NCBI GenBank assembly: GCA_017470045.1
Contig: JAFUFG010000022.1
Span: 1-6,346 of the forward strand
Direction: 5' to 3'
Length of the DNA stretch: 6,346 nucleotides
DNA from: Bacilli bacterium
Lineage (GTDB): Bacteria; Bacillota_I; Bacilli_A; RF39; UBA660
Shown here: positions 5,191 to 6,346 of the stretch, in pieces
How the letters are laid out: the number at the start of each line of letters is the position of its first letter
Position numbering within the stretch: the stretch's first letter is position 1
Position numbers and translations under genes: made by a program
Notes under the pieces: generated by a model
The model's input: only the letters and a program-made list of their open reading frames with translations
Database searches by the model: none
What the model was told of the DNA's origin: nothing

Positions 5191-5395
5191 ATATCGATAA
5201 TTCATTTAACTTTAGAAGTTCTACAACAGCACCACTACGACTATTCGTACCTAATTTTTGAATCACATTCGAAATATGATTTCGAACTGTTTTTTCGCTA
5301 ATCTTCAAAGTATTCGCAATTTCTCTTGTCGTATAATCTAAAATTAAATATTCAAATATTTTCTTTTCTCTATTTGTTAATATCGAATTTGCCAT
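5189..5395 (-). CDS. gerE: Late mother-cell transcription regulator GerE (LuxR-type HTH)
   Basis: A 68-residue protein that is almost only a LuxR-type helix-turn-helix: 'LTNREKKIFEYLI' (6-18), then 'TTREIANTLKISEKTVRNHI' (22-41), 'SNVIQKLGTNSRSGAVVELLKL' at the end. It matches Bacillus GerE (74 residues) nearly throughout, including KTVRNHISN and QKLG...RS.AVVELL. GerE binds DNA and, with sigma-K, adjusts late spore-coat and mother-cell genes. ATG 5395 is chosen because AGGTG stands 6 nt before it; GTG 5404 forms part of that site. A sigma-K-like -10 lies upstream and a strong terminator downstream. In Bacillus gerE is also close to gerM, with ysmB and racE between; those are absent here. Confidence 0.94.
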   Translation of the reverse strand: MANSILTNREKKIFEYLILDYTTREIANTLKISEKTVRNHISNVIQKLGTNSRSGAVVELLKLNELSI

Positions 5396-5400
5396 TCTTA

Positions 5401-5406
5401 TCACCT
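5401..5406 (-). promoter_or_regulatory. Shine-Dalgarno AGGTGA deciding the gerE start
   Basis: AGGTGA ends 5 nt before ATG 5395. The GTG at 5404 is within the site and so is an unlikely start. Confidence 0.7.
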
Positions 5407-5410
5407 AGTA

Positions 5411-5419
5411 TATCCTATG
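5411..5419 (-). promoter_or_regulatory. Putative sigma-K -10 element for gerE
   Basis: CATAGGATA on the minus strand matches the sigma-K -10 consensus CATAnnnTA fully. In Bacillus gerE is transcribed by sigma-K. The -35 (AC) is not clearly placed, and the leader would be short, with the Shine-Dalgarno about 5 nt past the element. It may instead lie within a transcript coming from spoIIIAH, since no terminator separates them. Confidence 0.45.
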
Positions 5420-5436
5420 TGAAAAGAAAAAAATTG

Positions 5437-5925
5437 CTAACTCTTTTGAAACTTCACAGTAATATTACGTTTCGAATCATAACTTTCTTGTAATAATCTC
5501 ATCACTTGATTAGCTAAAGACTCATTATGCTCATTTGAAATACAAACACAATTAATATTAACCTGCTCCATCTTAACAAAACAATCTAGTTTTAATTCTT
5601 TTTTTATTTTTAATTCACTCTCTTCTTCTTTCGATTGTACTTCATTTAAATACTTTAATTTTTCATAAGCATTATTTTTTTCTTCATTTGATTTCATAGA
5701 AGTCATTTCTTTTTGTAGAACTTCCATTTCTTCTTGTCTTTCCTCTTGAAGATTAACTCTCATTGCAACCAAACTAGATGCTTCTTGTATCGTACTAACA
5801 ACATTTTCTTCCGTTTCAGTATCTTCTATTGTCGTTAGTAAATCATTAGGAATCGTAACATAATAGACACACAAAACAAAAATAATACTTAGTAATGTAA
5901 AATACCATAAATTTCTCTTTTTCAT
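5437..5925 (-). CDS. spoIIIAH: Stage III sporulation protein AH (SpoIIIAH)
   Basis: A 162-residue mother-cell membrane protein with an N-terminal TM helix (about 7-24), a long charged helical region (about 43-110, rich in E and K) and a C-terminal ring-building fold (about 112-160). The latter shows the beta-beta-alpha-beta pattern 'DCFVKMEQVNINCVCI', 'SLANQVMRLLQES', 'NITVKFQ'. In Bacillus it binds SpoIIQ from the forespore across the septal space to form the channel needed for engulfment and late forespore transcription. Length is below the Bacillus protein (218) but the domain plan is kept. ATG 5925 follows GAGGAG at good spacing; reading further upstream would run into the previous gene's terminator. 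It stands apart from any spoIIIAG-like gene: the upstream gene is a zinc-ribbon protein with its own terminator. Odd: three cysteines (115, 126, 128) in the part facing outside. Confidence 0.88.
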   Translation of the reverse strand: MKKRNLWYFTLLSIIFVLCVYYVTIPNDLLTTIEDTETEENVVSTIQEASSLVAMRVNLQEERQEEMEVLQKEMTSMKSNEEKNNAYEKLKYLNEVQSKEEESELKIKKELKLDCFVKMEQVNINCVCISNEHNESLANQVMRLLQESYDSKRNITVKFQKS

Positions 5926-5959
5926 GAATCTTTTCTCCTCTACAAGAAGATATGCAGAA

Positions 5960-5991
5960 AAAGAAAAAATTAGTACCAAAAGTACTAATTT
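5960..5991 (-). terminator. Rho-independent terminator after the zinc-ribbon gene
   Basis: A 10-bp perfect stem AAATTAGTAC/GTACTAATTT (5982-5991 with 5967-5976) with a 5-nt loop is followed by a T-rich tail on the minus strand. The stop codon TAG of the zinc-ribbon gene (5985-5987) lies in the stem. It isolates spoIIIAH from the upstream gene. Confidence 0.88.
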
Positions 5992-6346
5992 ATTTTCGTT
6001 CCACAGCCAACACAATAGTTTTCCCCTGGTTCAACCTTAGACCCACAATTCTTACAGTAGTTAACCGTTGTTTCTTCTAATACCTCTACATTTGGAACAT
6101 TAGAAGAATTGTTAGAAGAATGATTCGAATACGTATAAGAATAACCATTTGTATCTCTAGTTTCGGATTCATTTGGAGACTTTTTATAAGAAGTAGTATT
6201 CTCTTTACCAAATAATCCTAAAAGCCAATCTCCTACAGGATCTTTCATTGGAGTTGGTCCCATATATTCACTACTACCTACTCCTAAAATGAAGGAAAAG
6301 ATTGGTGTCAAGAAATATAGTCCAACTGCAAAACCTTCCGATTTTC
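5985..6346 (-). CDS. Membrane protein with C-terminal zinc ribbon, 5' end off window
   Basis: The frame stays open to the window edge, giving at least 120 visible residues, so the start is outside; a TTG at 6311 is not a likely start, since it falls in the middle of a hydrophobic segment. Visible in order: a transmembrane segment 'FAVGLYFLTPIFSFILGVG' at the left end, a short stretch 'PVGDWLLGLFGK', a low-complexity Ser/Asn/Tyr/Thr-rich linker, and a C-terminal double-CxxC zinc ribbon (CKNCG ... CVGCG) that should bind one zinc. Zinc ribbons of this kind are common at the ends of small Bacillota membrane proteins of unknown role. I do not recognise the gene; nothing visible resembles SpoIIIAG, which would be the expected neighbour of spoIIIAH. 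Confidence 0.8.
   Translation of the reverse strand, partial: KSEGFAVGLYFLTPIFSFILGVGSSEYMGPTPMKDPVGDWLLGLFGKENTTSYKKSPNESETRDTNGYSYTYSNHSSNNSSNVPNVEVLEETTVNYCKNCGSKVEPGENYCVGCGTKIN

Noticed and set aside
5926..5960. Sigma-E promoter for spoIIIAH (CATATCTT)
   Set aside because: The -10-like element matches only 5 of 8 positions and the -35 region is a terminator arm with a poor match. A promoter is expected here because a terminator precedes, but this one is not supported.
3961..5991. Three hairpins sharing a GTAC core (4200-4226, 5169-5190, 5967-5991) as a repeat family
   Set aside because: GTAC is self-complementary and so is easily found in stems; the flanking bases of the stems differ, and each is explained as a terminator.

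Overview
This is a low-GC window from an endospore-forming member of the Bacillota, probably class Bacilli or a nearby uncultured gut lineage. The evidence is A+T-rich coding and intergenic DNA, canonical sigma-A promoters (TTGAAA-17-TATAAT) and several genes known only from spore formers (spoIIIAH, gerE, gerM, yqfC). The species cannot be named from the sequence. Every gene I support lies on the minus strand, so transcription runs from high to low coordinates.

Right third (6346 to 4232): sporulation genes. A membrane/zinc-ribbon protein is cut by the window edge and ends in a strong terminator. Next come a stand-alone spoIIIAH (mother-cell partner of the forespore engulfment channel), gerE (late mother-cell LuxR-type regulator) with a sigma-K-like -10 element upstream and a terminator after it, and gerM (two GerMN domains).

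Middle (4232 to 3982): a self-contained tRNA-Arg(UCU) unit. It has a perfect sigma-A promoter whose -35 box sits inside the hairpin that ends gerM, an encoded CCA end and a UUCG-tetraloop terminator.

Middle-left (3978 to 1206): the most interesting region, a compact four-gene bacteriocin operon. The genes are a C39-peptidase-containing ABC exporter, a short single-TM HlyD-like protein, and two small precursor genes. One of the precursors (1376-1522) is only 48 codons and easy to miss. Both precursors have 15-residue double-glycine leaders, hydrophobic helical cores with a GxxxG motif, and one cysteine near the C-terminus. The logic is a two-peptide (class IIb-like) bacteriocin whose leaders are removed by the exporter's own protease during secretion. 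All four genes overlap end to start, the peptide genes come last, and no dedicated immunity gene is visible.

Left part (1050 to 1): rpsU from a perfect sigma-A promoter, then yqeY, then yqfC (3' end off the window). This follows the order of the Bacillus rpsU-yqeY-...-yqfC-yqfD-phoH region. A sigma-E-like promoter overlaps the yqeY terminator just before yqfC. Transcription units are packed tightly, with several stop codons lying inside their own terminator hairpins.
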